Assembly: GCF_022846435.1 (NCBI RefSeq)
Contig: NZ_AP025627.1
Location: 1,460,001-1,524,000, forward strand
From: Parageobacillus sp. KH3-4
Lineage (GTDB): Bacteria > Bacillota > Bacilli > Bacillales > Anoxybacillaceae
Direction: 5' to 3'
DNA: 64,000 bases
Below, in pieces: positions 43,232 to 52,654 of the stretch (positions within the stretch are counted from its first letter, which is position 1; each line of letters opens with the position of its first letter). The position numbers and the translations under genes were made by a program. Below the pieces are notes generated by a model. The model saw nothing but the letters and a program-made list of their open reading frames with translations, did no database searches and was not told the origin of the DNA.

Positions 43232-43258
43232 TTATGAATAGATGGGAGGAGAAAGAAA

Positions 43259-43849
43259 ATGACTGCGCCCTCAAATACGAATACGGTAACAAAAGATACG
43301 TTCAGTCCGAACAATGAACGGGTAAATCAGCTTCTTCAACGTTTATCAAAGGTCAATTGGTTGGCATCGTTTGCGAAAAAGGGCGATGAGCAGGTGGAAC
43401 AAGCAATTAAAGAATTTGCTCATTACTTCAGACTAGAACATTGCCAAGTAAAGTGGATGACCGAAGACGAGCTTCCTTCATTTTTCACAGAAATGAAGTT
43501 GAAAGACAGCGATGTATGGCTGCAATTGCGGCAAATGCCAGAGAAAATAAAGCGCCAAGCGGAACAAGCGGGCAAGTTGGATGCGTTGCTCACACTCGCG
43601 GATGAAGTGCCAGCGCTTATTTTTCACCATTGTTTTGACAAGTTGTTTGCCGCGTTAGAACAATATGGGTCTCCGACTGTAACCACCGCGGTGTGCTATA
43701 TGATGTATATCGGCGGGATGGCATGCGCATGGGAGCTAGTTTCTCATATTAAAGGCTGGGAAACGAATCCGTTTCTTTCCTTGATTGCTGTGCTGGAACA
43801 TGGACATTGGCCTCTGGGGTTAATTGGAAATCAGTTTTATGTTATATAA
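43259..43849 (+). CDS. Unknown protein associated with gentisate operons (family member C)
   Basis: I do not recognise the family. The 196-residue protein is the paralogue of 18475-19059, with the same conserved blocks: FRLEH, KW, ADEVPALIFHHCFD, QYGSPTVTTAVC, MYIGGMACAWE, GWETNPF and EHGHWPLG. The N-terminal 20 residues are not conserved. No signal peptide or clear membrane segment is seen. It begins a small operon with the aldehyde dehydrogenase, after GGGAGG and a cre-like site. Being kept in two gentisate blocks with different gene neighbours suggests a real role in the pathway. Confidence 0.75.
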   Translation: MTAPSNTNTVTKDTFSPNNERVNQLLQRLSKVNWLASFAKKGDEQVEQAIKEFAHYFRLEHCQVKWMTEDELPSFFTEMKLKDSDVWLQLRQMPEKIKRQAEQAGKLDALLTLADEVPALIFHHCFDKLFAALEQYGSPTVTTAVCYMMYIGGMACAWELVSHIKGWETNPFLSLIAVLEHGHWPLGLIGNQFYVI

Positions 43850-43868
43850 TCAAGGAGGATGGTTAGGC

Positions 43869-45329
43869 ATGGAGCGTTATGAACAATGGAATCAAAGTTT
43901 TATCAACGGCGAGTGGGTGGAAGGAGAAAGCAGTCGAACATACGATATTTTAAACCCGTATGATAATTCGGTCATTACCTCTGTACGTCTGGCCACGGTA
44001 CAACAGCTTCATGAAGCGTTTGAGGTGGCAAATGAGGCGCAAAAAGCGTGGGCGCGTTCGTCCGTAGAGGAAAGAAAAGAGGTATTGCGTAAAGCAGCGG
44101 AGTATTTGCAGGCAAATCGCGAAGCGATTATCGATGTCATTGTCCGTGAAACCGGAGGAACGCTTCTCAAAGCAAATGTGGAATTCCAGCTTGCGATCGA
44201 GATTTTAGAGGAAGCTTTGCGTTACGCCGATGAAATTCAAACAGTGAGAGAAGTACCTTCTAACATCGAAGGAAAAGTCAACTATATTTATCGTCTGCCA
44301 TTAGGGGTTATATCTTCTATTTCTCCGTTTAATTTTCCATTGAACTTATCGATGAGAACGATTGCTCCAGCCATTGCTTTAGGGAATAGCGTTGTGCATA
44401 AACCGGATATTCAAGTTGGATTAACCGGTGGAGTCATTATTGCAAAAGCGTTTGAGCATGCTGGGCTTCCAAAAGGGGTATTGAACGTGATCTTAACAGA
44501 TATTGAAGAAATCGGCGATGAAATGTTAACCAACCGACACGCCCGTTTGATTAGCTTTACTGGTTCTACCGCTGTCGGCAAACATATTGGAGAAATTGCT
44601 GGAAGACAGTTAAAGCGTGTCGCTTTGGAACTAGGGGGAAATAGCCCGTTCGTCGTATTATCGGATGCTGATGTGGATCGCGCGGTGGATGCCGCAATAT
44701 TCGGGAAATTTATCCATCAAGGTCAGATTTGTATGATTATTAATCGTATCATCGTGCATGAAAGCAAGTATAATGAGTTTGTGGAAAAATTCGTAGAAAG
44801 AGCAAAATCACTTCCATATGGCGATCCGAGAGATCCTCATACAGTCATTGGTCCATTAATTAATGAAAAGCAGATGGAAAAAGCATTACGAATGATTGAA
44901 GAGGCAAAACGTGAAGGAATAACGATTGCTTTAGAAGGAAAGCGAATCGGAAACATTTTAACTCCGTATGTTTTTATAGATGCCGATCCGTCGAGCAAGC
45001 TGGCACAAACTGAATTGTTTGCCCCGATTGCTACCATCATCAAAGCAAAAACGGATGAAGAAGCGATCGCTATCGCCAATAACACAGAATATGGGTTAAG
45101 TTCGGCTATTTTTACGAGTGATTTAACGAAAGGAAGAGAATTAGCATTACAGATTGACAGCGGCATGACTCATATTAATGACCAAACAGTGAACGATGCT
45201 CCAAACATTCCGTTTGGAGGCAATAAAGCAAGTGGATTAGGAAGATTTGGAAATCCATGGGTAGTAGAAGAATTTACTGTGGCAAAATGGGTATCTGTGC
45301 AAACAAGAGAGAGAACATATCCATTTTAA
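43869..45329 (+). CDS. Aromatic aldehyde dehydrogenase (YfmT/benzaldehyde dehydrogenase-like)
   Basis: A 486-residue NAD(P)-dependent aldehyde dehydrogenase with catalytic glutamate in ELGGNSP and catalytic cysteine in HQGQICMI. The block LPLGVISSISPFNFPLNLSMRT and the overall sequence resemble vanillin/benzaldehyde/salicylaldehyde dehydrogenases. ATG 43869 follows AAGGAGG. It may oxidise salicylaldehyde or benzaldehyde to the acid that enters the CoA pathway, perhaps after the TPP enzyme upstream. It is distinct from the praB dehydrogenase. Confidence 0.82.
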   Translation: MERYEQWNQSFINGEWVEGESSRTYDILNPYDNSVITSVRLATVQQLHEAFEVANEAQKAWARSSVEERKEVLRKAAEYLQANREAIIDVIVRETGGTLLKANVEFQLAIEILEEALRYADEIQTVREVPSNIEGKVNYIYRLPLGVISSISPFNFPLNLSMRTIAPAIALGNSVVHKPDIQVGLTGGVIIAKAFEHAGLPKGVLNVILTDIEEIGDEMLTNRHARLISFTGSTAVGKHIGEIAGRQLKRVALELGGNSPFVVLSDADVDRAVDAAIFGKFIHQGQICMIINRIIVHESKYNEFVEKFVERAKSLPYGDPRDPHTVIGPLINEKQMEKALRMIEEAKREGITIALEGKRIGNILTPYVFIDADPSSKLAQTELFAPIATIIKAKTDEEAIAIANNTEYGLSSAIFTSDLTKGRELALQIDSGMTHINDQTVNDAPNIPFGGNKASGLGRFGNPWVVEEFTVAKWVSVQTRERTYPF

Positions 45330-45342
45330 ATGAGGTGACGAG

Positions 45343-45372
45343 GAGGCTGGTTCTTATGAGAGCCAGCTTCCT
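45343..45372. terminator. Stem-loop between convergent genes
   Basis: GGAGGCTGGTTCT pairs with AGAGCCAGCTTCC around TATG. It marks the right end of the catabolic island; tails on both strands are only moderately T-rich. Confidence 0.5.
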
Positions 45373-45394
45373 ATATTATGAAAGAAGCGGATCT

Positions 45395-46003
45395 TTATAA
45401 ATTGTCAGGTAAATAATATTTATACATTTCTAACGCATCTGTATGTTCCTTTAAAACGGAAATGGTTTTTGGATTCGGTTTAGTATAAATGATTGGAAAA
45501 TCTTTTTCGTCTAACTCTTCTTGGACGGGAAATGCTAATATTTCTTTATCTATAGAAAATTCTGCCTGTACGCCTGGTTTGTTTCCACGAGCATCTAAAC
45601 GAATCCATCGATTTAATGATGGAAGAAAAACGCCATTTAGCGCATGAAGGGAATAACCCTTGTCAGGTGTATCGAATATCATGAGCCGTTGATAACAAAA
45701 ACCTGTCGGGATTCCTTGAGACCTTAACAAAGCGGCTAATAGATTCGCTTTTGCGTAACAAATTCCTTCTTTATAGTAAAGTACCTCAGAAGCTTTACAT
45801 GTCACTCTTGTACTTTGTATATCCCATGAGTGCGAAATCTCATCTCTTACGAATTCAAATGCTATTTTCGCCTTCTCCAGTTCTGACTGCCCTTTATGAA
45901 ACAATTCATTTATTTTTTTCTGGATGAAAGGATGGGAAAAATCGACAACATCTAATTCTTCCAGATAGTCGATTAAATTAGTGGACTCGGGAAGCAGTTC
46001 CAT
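45395..46003 (-). CDS. Transglutaminase-like cysteine protein
   Basis: A 202-residue protein with the transglutaminase/peptide N-glycanase-like triad: C82 in EGICYAKANLLAALLR, H120 in YSLHALNGVFL and D137 in RLDARG. No signal peptide, so it is probably cytoplasmic. Such proteins act as proteases or amide-modifying enzymes; the substrate is unknown. It is a single leftward gene with AAGGGGG upstream and AT-rich composition. It has no evident link to the catabolic genes. Confidence 0.75.
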   Translation of the reverse strand: MELLPESTNLIDYLEELDVVDFSHPFIQKKINELFHKGQSELEKAKIAFEFVRDEISHSWDIQSTRVTCKASEVLYYKEGICYAKANLLAALLRSQGIPTGFCYQRLMIFDTPDKGYSLHALNGVFLPSLNRWIRLDARGNKPGVQAEFSIDKEILAFPVQEELDEKDFPIIYTKPNPKTISVLKEHTDALEMYKYYLPDNL

Positions 46004-46331
46004 TTTAATTCCCCCTTATCGAATGGATTTTGTATAATTATAAATATATTTAAATAAAAATACAATAATAATTGACTTGGGTTACTTCAGCTATACTACC
46101 TGTTCATGTTCATTGAAAGTTCACATTGGCTTGTATAAGCTTTTTAATGGTTTCATCGGTCTTTTGATAGGGGAGACTAAAGACTTTGCTGCGCTTTCCG
46201 CTGTGTGCTATGTCCTCCTCGTTAAAGCACAGTTAATTTCGGAAGTCTGCTTTTTGTTTGCATGCTGTCTGCTAATCATATAAAAATAATGTACGGACAA
46301 AACATCTTGTCATCAGTTGGAGGAAGAAAAC
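46004..46331. other. Intergenic region without identified features
   Basis: This 328-bp divergent gap is AT-rich. A 68-residue frame at 46077-46283 starts without a ribosome-binding site and looks like random hydrophobic sequence. A weak promoter-like pair TTTGCA-16-TATAAA ends at 46284, ahead of the exporter operon. Nothing else is visible. Confidence 0.3.
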
Positions 46332-47312
46332 ATGATTCATGTGAAGCATTTGCATAAATCATTTCGCGTCCATGTCCGCCAAGCGGGCTGGCTGGAGGCC
46401 TTGCGCAGCTTGTGGAGGCGCGAATATCGGGTGGTGGAAGCAGTCAAAGATATTTCGTTTACGATCGAAAAGGGGGAAATTGTCGGATTTTTAGGTCCGA
46501 ACGGCGCCGGCAAAACGACGACGATGAAGATGCTGGCCGGGCTGCTGCATCCGACTTCAGGAGAAATTACAGTCGGCGGCTTCGTCCCGTTTGAACAAAA
46601 AGCCGAATTTAAAAAAATAATGAGTTTGGTGATGGGGCAAAAAAGCCAGCTCATTTGGGATATCCCTCCGATGGAAACATTTTTAGTCAACAAGGCGATT
46701 TATGAAATCGATGACCGGACGTTTCGCGAAACGTTGGACGAATTAGTGGAATTGCTGGAGCTAGAGCCGCTTTTGACCAAACCGACGCGCAGTTTGTCGC
46801 TTGGGCAACGGATGCGCTGCGAGCTGGCGGCAGCGCTGCTGCATCGCCCGCAAGTATTGTTTTTAGACGAGCCGACGATCGGGCTTGACGTCCATACACA
46901 GGAAAAAGTGCGCCGTTTTATCGTTGATTACAACCGCGAGCATGAAACGACGATTTTGTTGACATCGCATTATATGGGCGATGTCGTGGCGCTGTGCGAC
47001 CGCGTCATGATTATTAATTATGGAACGCTGATTTATGATGGGGAGTTGACGGTGCTGACGGAGAAACTCGCCCCATACAAGCGGCTCGAAGTTCGCTTTG
47101 CCAAGGTGCCTGACGTGCGCTGGGAAGATTACGGAGAGGTCGTGGAAATCGAAGACGGCAATGTGGCATTGCGGGTGGCGCGGGAGAAAGTGGCAGAAGT
47201 ATCGGCGCATTTTTTGCAGCATTTCCACGTCCATGACATTAACATTCAAGACCCGCCGATGGAAGAAGTAATTACGCGCGCGTTTCAGGAGGGACTGCAT
47301 AATGATTCGTAA
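46332..47312 (+). CDS. ABC-2 type exporter ATPase
   Basis: A 327-residue ATPase with Walker A GPNGAGKTTT starting at residue 55, signature LSLGQRMRCE and Walker B VLFLDEPTIGLDVH. The extra sequence before the first strand (VRQAGWLEALRSLWRREYR) and the Q-loop region MGQKSQLIWD mark the uncharacterised COG4586-type exporters. ATG 46332 follows GGAGGAAG. It is cotranscribed with two membrane proteins. The substrate is unknown; multidrug or lipid export is typical of relatives. Confidence 0.88.
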   Translation: MIHVKHLHKSFRVHVRQAGWLEALRSLWRREYRVVEAVKDISFTIEKGEIVGFLGPNGAGKTTTMKMLAGLLHPTSGEITVGGFVPFEQKAEFKKIMSLVMGQKSQLIWDIPPMETFLVNKAIYEIDDRTFRETLDELVELLELEPLLTKPTRSLSLGQRMRCELAAALLHRPQVLFLDEPTIGLDVHTQEKVRRFIVDYNREHETTILLTSHYMGDVVALCDRVMIINYGTLIYDGELTVLTEKLAPYKRLEVRFAKVPDVRWEDYGEVVEIEDGNVALRVAREKVAEVSAHFLQHFHVHDINIQDPPMEEVITRAFQEGLHNDS

Positions 47313-48075
47313 ATACATCGCCCTTCTGCGCATGAAATATATCGAAATGCTTGCTTATCGCCTGGCTACTCTCGTCTGGATGACAGGCGCCATCACCCAG
47401 CCGCTCATTACAATGGTCGTATGGATGAACATTGATCCGGCCCAAAGCGATGCTTTTATTTTTTACTTTATGGCCGTTATTTTTGTCGAGCGGATGACGA
47501 GCGCGTGGGACGTTTGGGAGCTTGACCGCGAAATTCGCGAAGGGACGTTTTCGAACTATATTTTGCGGCCGTTGCATCCGATTCACTGGGCGATTGCAGA
47601 AAATGTCGTGTATAAAGCATTGTTTGCTGCCATCTTGGCGCCGATATGGGCGATAGCGGCTCTGTTTGTGCCTGCGCTGCGCTTTGATGTGACAGGAGGA
47701 CAGGCGCTTCTGTTTTTGGCGGCGGTGCTGTTTGGCGCTGTGCTTCGCTTTTTGCTCAGTTACATTTGCGGGCTGCTCGGCTTTTGGATTACCAAAGTCA
47801 CGGCGGTTTATGGCGTGCTAGAAGTGATTTCCTTATTTTTATCGGGACGGATTGCGCCGTTGTCGCTGCTGCCGCCAGTGTTGCAGCAATGGAGCGTTTT
47901 TTTGCCGTTTCGTTATATGATCGGGTTTCCGATTGACATCATTACCAAAGCAACCAATGGTCATGATATGCTGCAAGGATTTGCCATCGCATCGATTTGG
48001 ATGGTTGTGTTCATCATTGGCCTGCAGTGGATATGGAGAGCGGGATTAACGAAAAATCAGGCGGTAGGTGGTTAA
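47302..48075 (+). CDS. ABC-2 type exporter permease 1
   Basis: A 257-residue protein with about six membrane segments, resembling the COG4587-type permeases that pair with such ATPases. It overlaps the ATPase gene by 11 bp after GGAGGGAC. Blocks such as WDVWELDREIREGTFSNYILRPLHP are typical of the group. Forms the channel with permease 2. Confidence 0.82.
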   Translation: MIRKYIALLRMKYIEMLAYRLATLVWMTGAITQPLITMVVWMNIDPAQSDAFIFYFMAVIFVERMTSAWDVWELDREIREGTFSNYILRPLHPIHWAIAENVVYKALFAAILAPIWAIAALFVPALRFDVTGGQALLFLAAVLFGAVLRFLLSYICGLLGFWITKVTAVYGVLEVISLFLSGRIAPLSLLPPVLQQWSVFLPFRYMIGFPIDIITKATNGHDMLQGFAIASIWMVVFIIGLQWIWRAGLTKNQAVGG

Positions 48076-48077
48076 GC

Positions 48078-48866
48078 GTGCGAAGATATATACGGATTTT
48101 CCGCGAGTTTTTCCGCGCCTGTTTCGTGGAAGAGTTGGAGTATCGCAGCGAGTTTCTCGGCAATCTCGTCTCCAGCTTTTTTGGCATTGGGATTGCGATT
48201 TTGACGGTTAACATCTTTTTCTATCAGACCGATCAATTAGGGGGCTGGGCGTATGCCGACGTGCTTGTATTGCTTGGCGTATTTAATACATTAAGGGGAT
48301 TGATCGATTTCGCCCTGCGTCCCAACATGCCGCGCCTGCTCGAACATGTCCGCCGCGGCACGCTCGATTATATTTTGACGAAACCGGTCGACAGCATGTT
48401 TTACGTCAGCTTCCGCCATTTAGTATTTTGGCGCCTGATTGACGTTTTGCTTGGCCTTGGCGTCATCGGCTACGGCTTGATGGTCAAGCGTTATATTCCG
48501 TCGTTATTCGATGTGCTTATTTTTCTCATCACCATCGCGGCGTCATTCGTGTTGATTTATTCGTTGTGGATGATGTTGATGACGACGTCGTTTTGGGTCA
48601 TCCGCATCGATGACTTGTCCTTTATTTTTGATTCGTTTTTTGAAACAGCGCGGTTTCCGATCGGCATGTACCGCGGCTGGGTGCGCGTCGTGCTGACGTA
48701 CGTATTGCCCGCCGCTGTCATTACGAACATGCCGGCGTTGTCACTGTTAGGAAAGTGGGATACGGCGACCGCGCTCATCGCCGTTTTGCTGGCTTTGGTT
48801 TTTTTATGGCTGGCGCGTCGCTTTTGGCGCTTTGCGCTTCGCTTTTATACGAGCGCAAGCAGTTAG
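48078..48866 (+). CDS. ABC-2 type exporter permease 2
   Basis: A 262-residue protein with about six membrane segments, resembling COG3694-type permeases. GTG 48078, two bases after the previous stop, is preceded by AGGTGG; longer in-frame starts lie within permease 1. RRGTLDYILTKPVDS is the counterpart of the similar loop in permease 1, so the two probably form a heterodimer. Confidence 0.82.
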   Translation: MRRYIRIFREFFRACFVEELEYRSEFLGNLVSSFFGIGIAILTVNIFFYQTDQLGGWAYADVLVLLGVFNTLRGLIDFALRPNMPRLLEHVRRGTLDYILTKPVDSMFYVSFRHLVFWRLIDVLLGLGVIGYGLMVKRYIPSLFDVLIFLITIAASFVLIYSLWMMLMTTSFWVIRIDDLSFIFDSFFETARFPIGMYRGWVRVVLTYVLPAAVITNMPALSLLGKWDTATALIAVLLALVFLWLARRFWRFALRFYTSASS

Positions 48867-48895
48867 GAGGGAAAACCCTCCTTATTTATTTTATA
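48865..48895 (+). terminator. Terminator of the exporter operon
   Basis: AGGAGGG-AAAA-CCCTCCT followed by TATTTATTTT, overlapping the stop codon of permease 2. Confidence 0.8.
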
Positions 48896-48910
48896 TTTTG
48901 AAAACATAAT

Positions 48911-48939
48911 TGACTTTGACGTAAACGTAAATTAAAATA
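48911..48939 (+). promoter_or_regulatory. Promoter with ACGT-type element in the spacer, before the MerR gene
   Basis: TTGACT (48911-48916), a 17-base spacer and TAAAAT (48934-48939). The spacer holds TTGACGTAAACGTAAA, a repeat built on ACGT, exactly where MerR-family proteins bind. It is similar in style to operators described for LiuR-type MerR regulators of acyl-CoA metabolism. Confidence 0.55.
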
Positions 48940-48974
48940 AAATTCAGAAAATTAAAATGATAGAGGGGAACAAC

Positions 48975-49364
48975 ATGAATTACTTCACGATTTCCCAGCT
49001 GGCACAGGAATTTGACATTAGCACGCGGACGATCCGTTATTATGAAGAGCGCGGGCTGATTGCCCCGATTCGCACCGAATCGGGGCAGCGTCTGTACACC
49101 AAAAAGGAGCGTGCAAAATTGAAGCTGATTTTGCGCGGCAAGCGTTTTGGCTTTTCGCTTGAGGAAATTCATGAAATGATTTCGCTTTTTGATCAAGACC
49201 GCACCGGCCAAAAACAGCTGGAAAAAACGATCGAATACGGGAGGCAGAAAATAAAGGAGGTGAGCGAGCGGATCGACGATCTCATGCAGCTGAAAGAGGA
49301 GATGGAAGCGATGCTAGCGGATTTTGAAAAGCGATTGCGCGAATTGGAGGGATCGGATGGATGA
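48975..49364 (+). CDS. MerR-family regulator of acyl-CoA genes
   Basis: A 129-residue MerR protein: helix-turn-helix ISQLAQEFDISTRTIRYYEERGLIAP, then a long coiled-coil dimerisation helix. There is no C-terminal cysteine cluster for metal sensing. ATG 48975 follows GAGGGG. The stop overlaps the start of the acyl-CoA ligase gene by four bases, and an acyl-CoA dehydrogenase follows, so it probably controls this fatty-acid or branched-chain-acid operon. Confidence 0.85.
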   Translation: MNYFTISQLAQEFDISTRTIRYYEERGLIAPIRTESGQRLYTKKERAKLKLILRGKRFGFSLEEIHEMISLFDQDRTGQKQLEKTIEYGRQKIKEVSERIDDLMQLKEEMEAMLADFEKRLRELEGSDG

Positions 49365-50890
49365 ACATTTCAGAGCTTCTTGCCTGCAATGCGAGAAAAT
49401 TTCCGGATAAAACTGCGATCATTGATGGGGATATAGAGCTTTCGTACGAGGAAGTCGACCGGACGGTCAACCGCTTGGCTTCGTCGCTTTCCCGGCTTGG
49501 CATTCGCCAGGGCGAGAAAGTCATTTTGTATATGCCGAATACGAAAGAATTTGCGTTTGCGTATTTTGCCGTGCTTCGCCTTGGCGCGATTGTCGTTCCA
49601 ATTAATGCGCGCCTCACTGCTTCCGAGGTGCAATATATTCTTCATCATAGTGAAGCTAAAGCGGTGATCGCCCATGAATGGATTTGCGGGCAGCTTGCCC
49701 CGCTTGTAGGCCAAAGGAATATCGTTTGGATCAAAACGGGAAAAGCAGCCGATGTATGGGTATCCATGGCTGACTTGATAGCGGCAGGGGTGCCCGATCC
49801 GGTTGTTTGCCCGCTGAATGAAGAGGATGAAGCAGCGATTTTGTACACATCGGGAACAACAGGACGGCCGAAGGGAGTATTGTTTACGCACCGCAACATT
49901 TTTGCCGTCGCGACGATGATGGCCATCGAGACGAAAATGGACCGCCACAGCCGCATTTTGCATATGATGCCTCTCAGCCATTCCGCACCGCTGCATTTGT
50001 TTTTTGTCGGCGGCACCTATGTCGGCGCCACCCATGTACTGGCACCAGCGTTTTCTCCAGAATCATTGCTCCAGCTTGTTGAACAGCACAAAATCACCCA
50101 CTTTTTTGGCGCGCCTGTTGCCTACTTGCTGACTGCCAAGCATCCGCGCCTGCATGACTATAACCTTTCTTCCGTCCGCTACTGGACGTACGGCGGAGCG
50201 CCGCTGTCGCGAAACGAAGCGTTGTTTATTGCGAGCCAATTTCGCACCGACCGCTTGATGTGTTTGTATGGCCTCACCGAAGCAGGTCCGAACGGAACGT
50301 ATTTATCGCCGGAAGAGCACGCCGAAAAAGCCGGCAGCGTCGGCAAATACGCTGCCCTTCATTGTGAAGTGAAAATCGTCGATGACCAAGGGAAGGAAGT
50401 GCCGCCGGGGAAAATCGGCGAGATTGTGCTGCGCGGGGAAAGTGTGATGAAAAGCTACTATAAAGACGAAGAAAAGACGAAGGAAACGATCAAAGACGGC
50501 TGGCTCTATACCGGCGATTTGGCGCGCCGCGATGAAGACGGCTATATTTGGGTGGTCGATCGCAAAAAAGACATCATTATTTCCGGCGGCGTCAACATTT
50601 ATCCGAAAGAAGTGGAAGATGTGCTGCGCACGCATCCAGACATTGTCGATGTCGCGATTGTCGGCGTTCCGCATCCGGAATGGGGAGAAACGGCAAAAGC
50701 GTTTGTCGTTGCCGCCAAACCGCTGGAAAATCTCGCGGAAGATTGCAAGCGTTTTCTAAAAGGGAAGATCGCCGACTATAAAATTCCGCGCTTATATGAG
50801 CAGATCGAGGAACTGCCGCGCAACGCAACAGGAAAAGTGTTAAAACAAGTGTTAAGGGGGAAGCACGATGAGACGGCTGCGCGACGTTGA
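49361..50890 (+). CDS. Long-chain/medium-chain acyl-CoA ligase (FadD-like)
   Basis: A 509-residue class I adenylate-forming enzyme with YTSGTTGRPKGV, YGLTEAGPNGTY, TGDLARRDEDGYIWVVDRKKD and the final NATGKVLKQVLRG lysine loop. Reaction: carboxylic acid + ATP + CoA to acyl-CoA. Within the MerR operon and before an acyl-CoA dehydrogenase, a fatty acid or branched acid is the likely substrate. It is distinct from the ligase of operon A. Confidence 0.83.
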   Translation: MNISELLACNARKFPDKTAIIDGDIELSYEEVDRTVNRLASSLSRLGIRQGEKVILYMPNTKEFAFAYFAVLRLGAIVVPINARLTASEVQYILHHSEAKAVIAHEWICGQLAPLVGQRNIVWIKTGKAADVWVSMADLIAAGVPDPVVCPLNEEDEAAILYTSGTTGRPKGVLFTHRNIFAVATMMAIETKMDRHSRILHMMPLSHSAPLHLFFVGGTYVGATHVLAPAFSPESLLQLVEQHKITHFFGAPVAYLLTAKHPRLHDYNLSSVRYWTYGGAPLSRNEALFIASQFRTDRLMCLYGLTEAGPNGTYLSPEEHAEKAGSVGKYAALHCEVKIVDDQGKEVPPGKIGEIVLRGESVMKSYYKDEEKTKETIKDGWLYTGDLARRDEDGYIWVVDRKKDIIISGGVNIYPKEVEDVLRTHPDIVDVAIVGVPHPEWGETAKAFVVAAKPLENLAEDCKRFLKGKIADYKIPRLYEQIEELPRNATGKVLKQVLRGKHDETAARR

Positions 50891-52541
50891 TCCGAATTTA
50901 CTCGCCAACTTGAAAAAGTATTTAGATGAGGAGCTATATGCCTATGCCGAAGAAAAGCTGGAACAATTTTATCAGCTTTGCATGACCGATATTGACCGCC
51001 GCGCTGTGCACACCGACCGCGAAGGGCAGCCGCGCCTGATCAAATACGATCGCTTTGGCAACGATATTTCCGAAGTATGGGTCAATGAAGGCTACCAGCA
51101 GACCGCGAAACAAACGTATGAAACGGGAATCGTCGGCTATGTCCATAAGCCGATTCCCGAGCTGGGACGGAAAGGGAATTACATCTATTCGTACGCGCAA
51201 GGCTATCTATTGTCGCAGGTGGAGGCAGGCTTTTATTGCCCGGTGACGTTGACAATGGCCACCGCCTATTTGCTAGAGCATTTTGCCGATGAGGAATTGA
51301 AGAAGAAATATTTGCCGCATGTCATTTCCACCGGGGAAGTCGAGCTGTATGAAGGAGCCACTTTTTTAACGGAGAGGCAGGGCGGTTCTGACGTTGGCGC
51401 TAATGCGGTGCGTGCCGTTCCGTGCGGCGATCATTACAAGCTGTATGGGGAAAAATATTTTGCCAGCAACGCCGGCCGCTGCGGTGTCGCCACCGTGCTG
51501 GCGCGCATCGACGGGAGCGAGCCGGGAACAAAAGGGCTGAGCTTATTTCTTGTCCCATGGCGCAACGAACACGGTACGCTAAACGGCATTCAAATCCGCC
51601 GTTTGAAAGATAAGCTCGGGGTGCGCGCCGTGCCATCGGCAGAGGTTGTCTTTGACGGGGCGAAAGCATATGCCATCGGCGATCCGAAAAAAGGCTTCTA
51701 TTATATGATGGAAGCGTTAAACTTGTCGCGCGTCTGCAATGCGGTCGGATCGATCGGCATTATGAAGCGGGCGTTAGAAGAAGCGAAGCAGTATGCCGCT
51801 AACCGCACCGCTTTCGGCCATAAATTGACCGACTATCCGATGGTAAGGGAAACGCTCGCCAATTTAACGGCAAGGCAAGAAGTGCAGACGAGCGCCTGCT
51901 TTGAAATGATTTCCGGGTTCGACCGCGTCATGACTGCGCCGGATGAAGCGACGGAGGACGAAAAAGCGTGGAACCGTCTTCTCATCGCTTTGCTCAAGAT
52001 GCGCACCGCTGAAGAAGCGATTGCCTTTGCCCATGAAGCGATCGAAATGCACGGCGGCAACGGCTATATCGAAGATTTCGTGACGCCGCGCTTGCTTCGC
52101 GACGCGCAAGTGCTGACAGTATGGGAAGGGACGGCCAACATTTTAGGGTTGGAAGTATTGCGGTTGATGCGCAAATACCGCGTTCATGAGCAGTTTATTG
52201 CCAAAACGACAGAGGTGCTCTCTACCCTTTCCGCCGATGTAGAGCCGCTCACCAACCCGGTGAAGCAAGGATTGCACGAACTTGTCGAAGCATTGAAACG
52301 GCTTGACGGCCAGCCGGAAGAGGTGCAAACATTCCACGCGAAAAAAATCGCCAACCGCTTGTGCGACATTTATTTAAGCATTGTCGCTCTTGAACGCGCG
52401 GAAGAAAATAAACGCAATAGCTTGATTGCCCAGCTCTTTTTGCAGCATATTTGGGATTGCCATTTAGTGGATGAGCAGATGCTTTCTGTTCGCTATTTTG
52501 AAATGATTATTCATGGGCAGAAGCAGCTATCTCCTTCATAA
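50868..52541 (+). CDS. Acyl-CoA dehydrogenase family protein (AidB-like size)
   Basis: A 557-residue flavoprotein, longer than the usual 380-residue acyl-CoA dehydrogenase, with an N-terminal extension and an additional C-terminal helical part as in AidB-like members. Blocks: EVELYEGATFLTERQGGSDVGAN (FAD/substrate), KGLSLFLVP, and the catalytic-region helices with MHGGNGYIEDF and VWEGTANI. The substrate is not readable. It overlaps the ligase gene by 23 bp, and its own ribosome-binding site AAGGGGG lies within that gene. Confidence 0.83.
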   Translation: MRRLRDVDPNLLANLKKYLDEELYAYAEEKLEQFYQLCMTDIDRRAVHTDREGQPRLIKYDRFGNDISEVWVNEGYQQTAKQTYETGIVGYVHKPIPELGRKGNYIYSYAQGYLLSQVEAGFYCPVTLTMATAYLLEHFADEELKKKYLPHVISTGEVELYEGATFLTERQGGSDVGANAVRAVPCGDHYKLYGEKYFASNAGRCGVATVLARIDGSEPGTKGLSLFLVPWRNEHGTLNGIQIRRLKDKLGVRAVPSAEVVFDGAKAYAIGDPKKGFYYMMEALNLSRVCNAVGSIGIMKRALEEAKQYAANRTAFGHKLTDYPMVRETLANLTARQEVQTSACFEMISGFDRVMTAPDEATEDEKAWNRLLIALLKMRTAEEAIAFAHEAIEMHGGNGYIEDFVTPRLLRDAQVLTVWEGTANILGLEVLRLMRKYRVHEQFIAKTTEVLSTLSADVEPLTNPVKQGLHELVEALKRLDGQPEEVQTFHAKKIANRLCDIYLSIVALERAEENKRNSLIAQLFLQHIWDCHLVDEQMLSVRYFEMIIHGQKQLSPS

Positions 52542-52553
52542 TGGCAATGATAC

Positions 52554-52585
52554 AGAGCCGTTTTTATGACGGCTCTATTTTATTT
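52554..52585 (+). terminator. Terminator after the acyl-CoA dehydrogenase gene
   Basis: AGAGCCGT and ACGGCTCT around a 7-base loop, followed by ATTTTATTT. Confidence 0.85.
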
Positions 52586-52654
52586 GATGAATCAAGTGAG
52601 TGCAATTCGATATAATCAACAATTATAGCTTGTTGGAGGAAGGAGAGAAGATAT

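Noticed and set aside
46077-46283. 68-residue reading frame
   Set aside because: No ribosome-binding site, hydrophobic random-like sequence and no recognisable motif.
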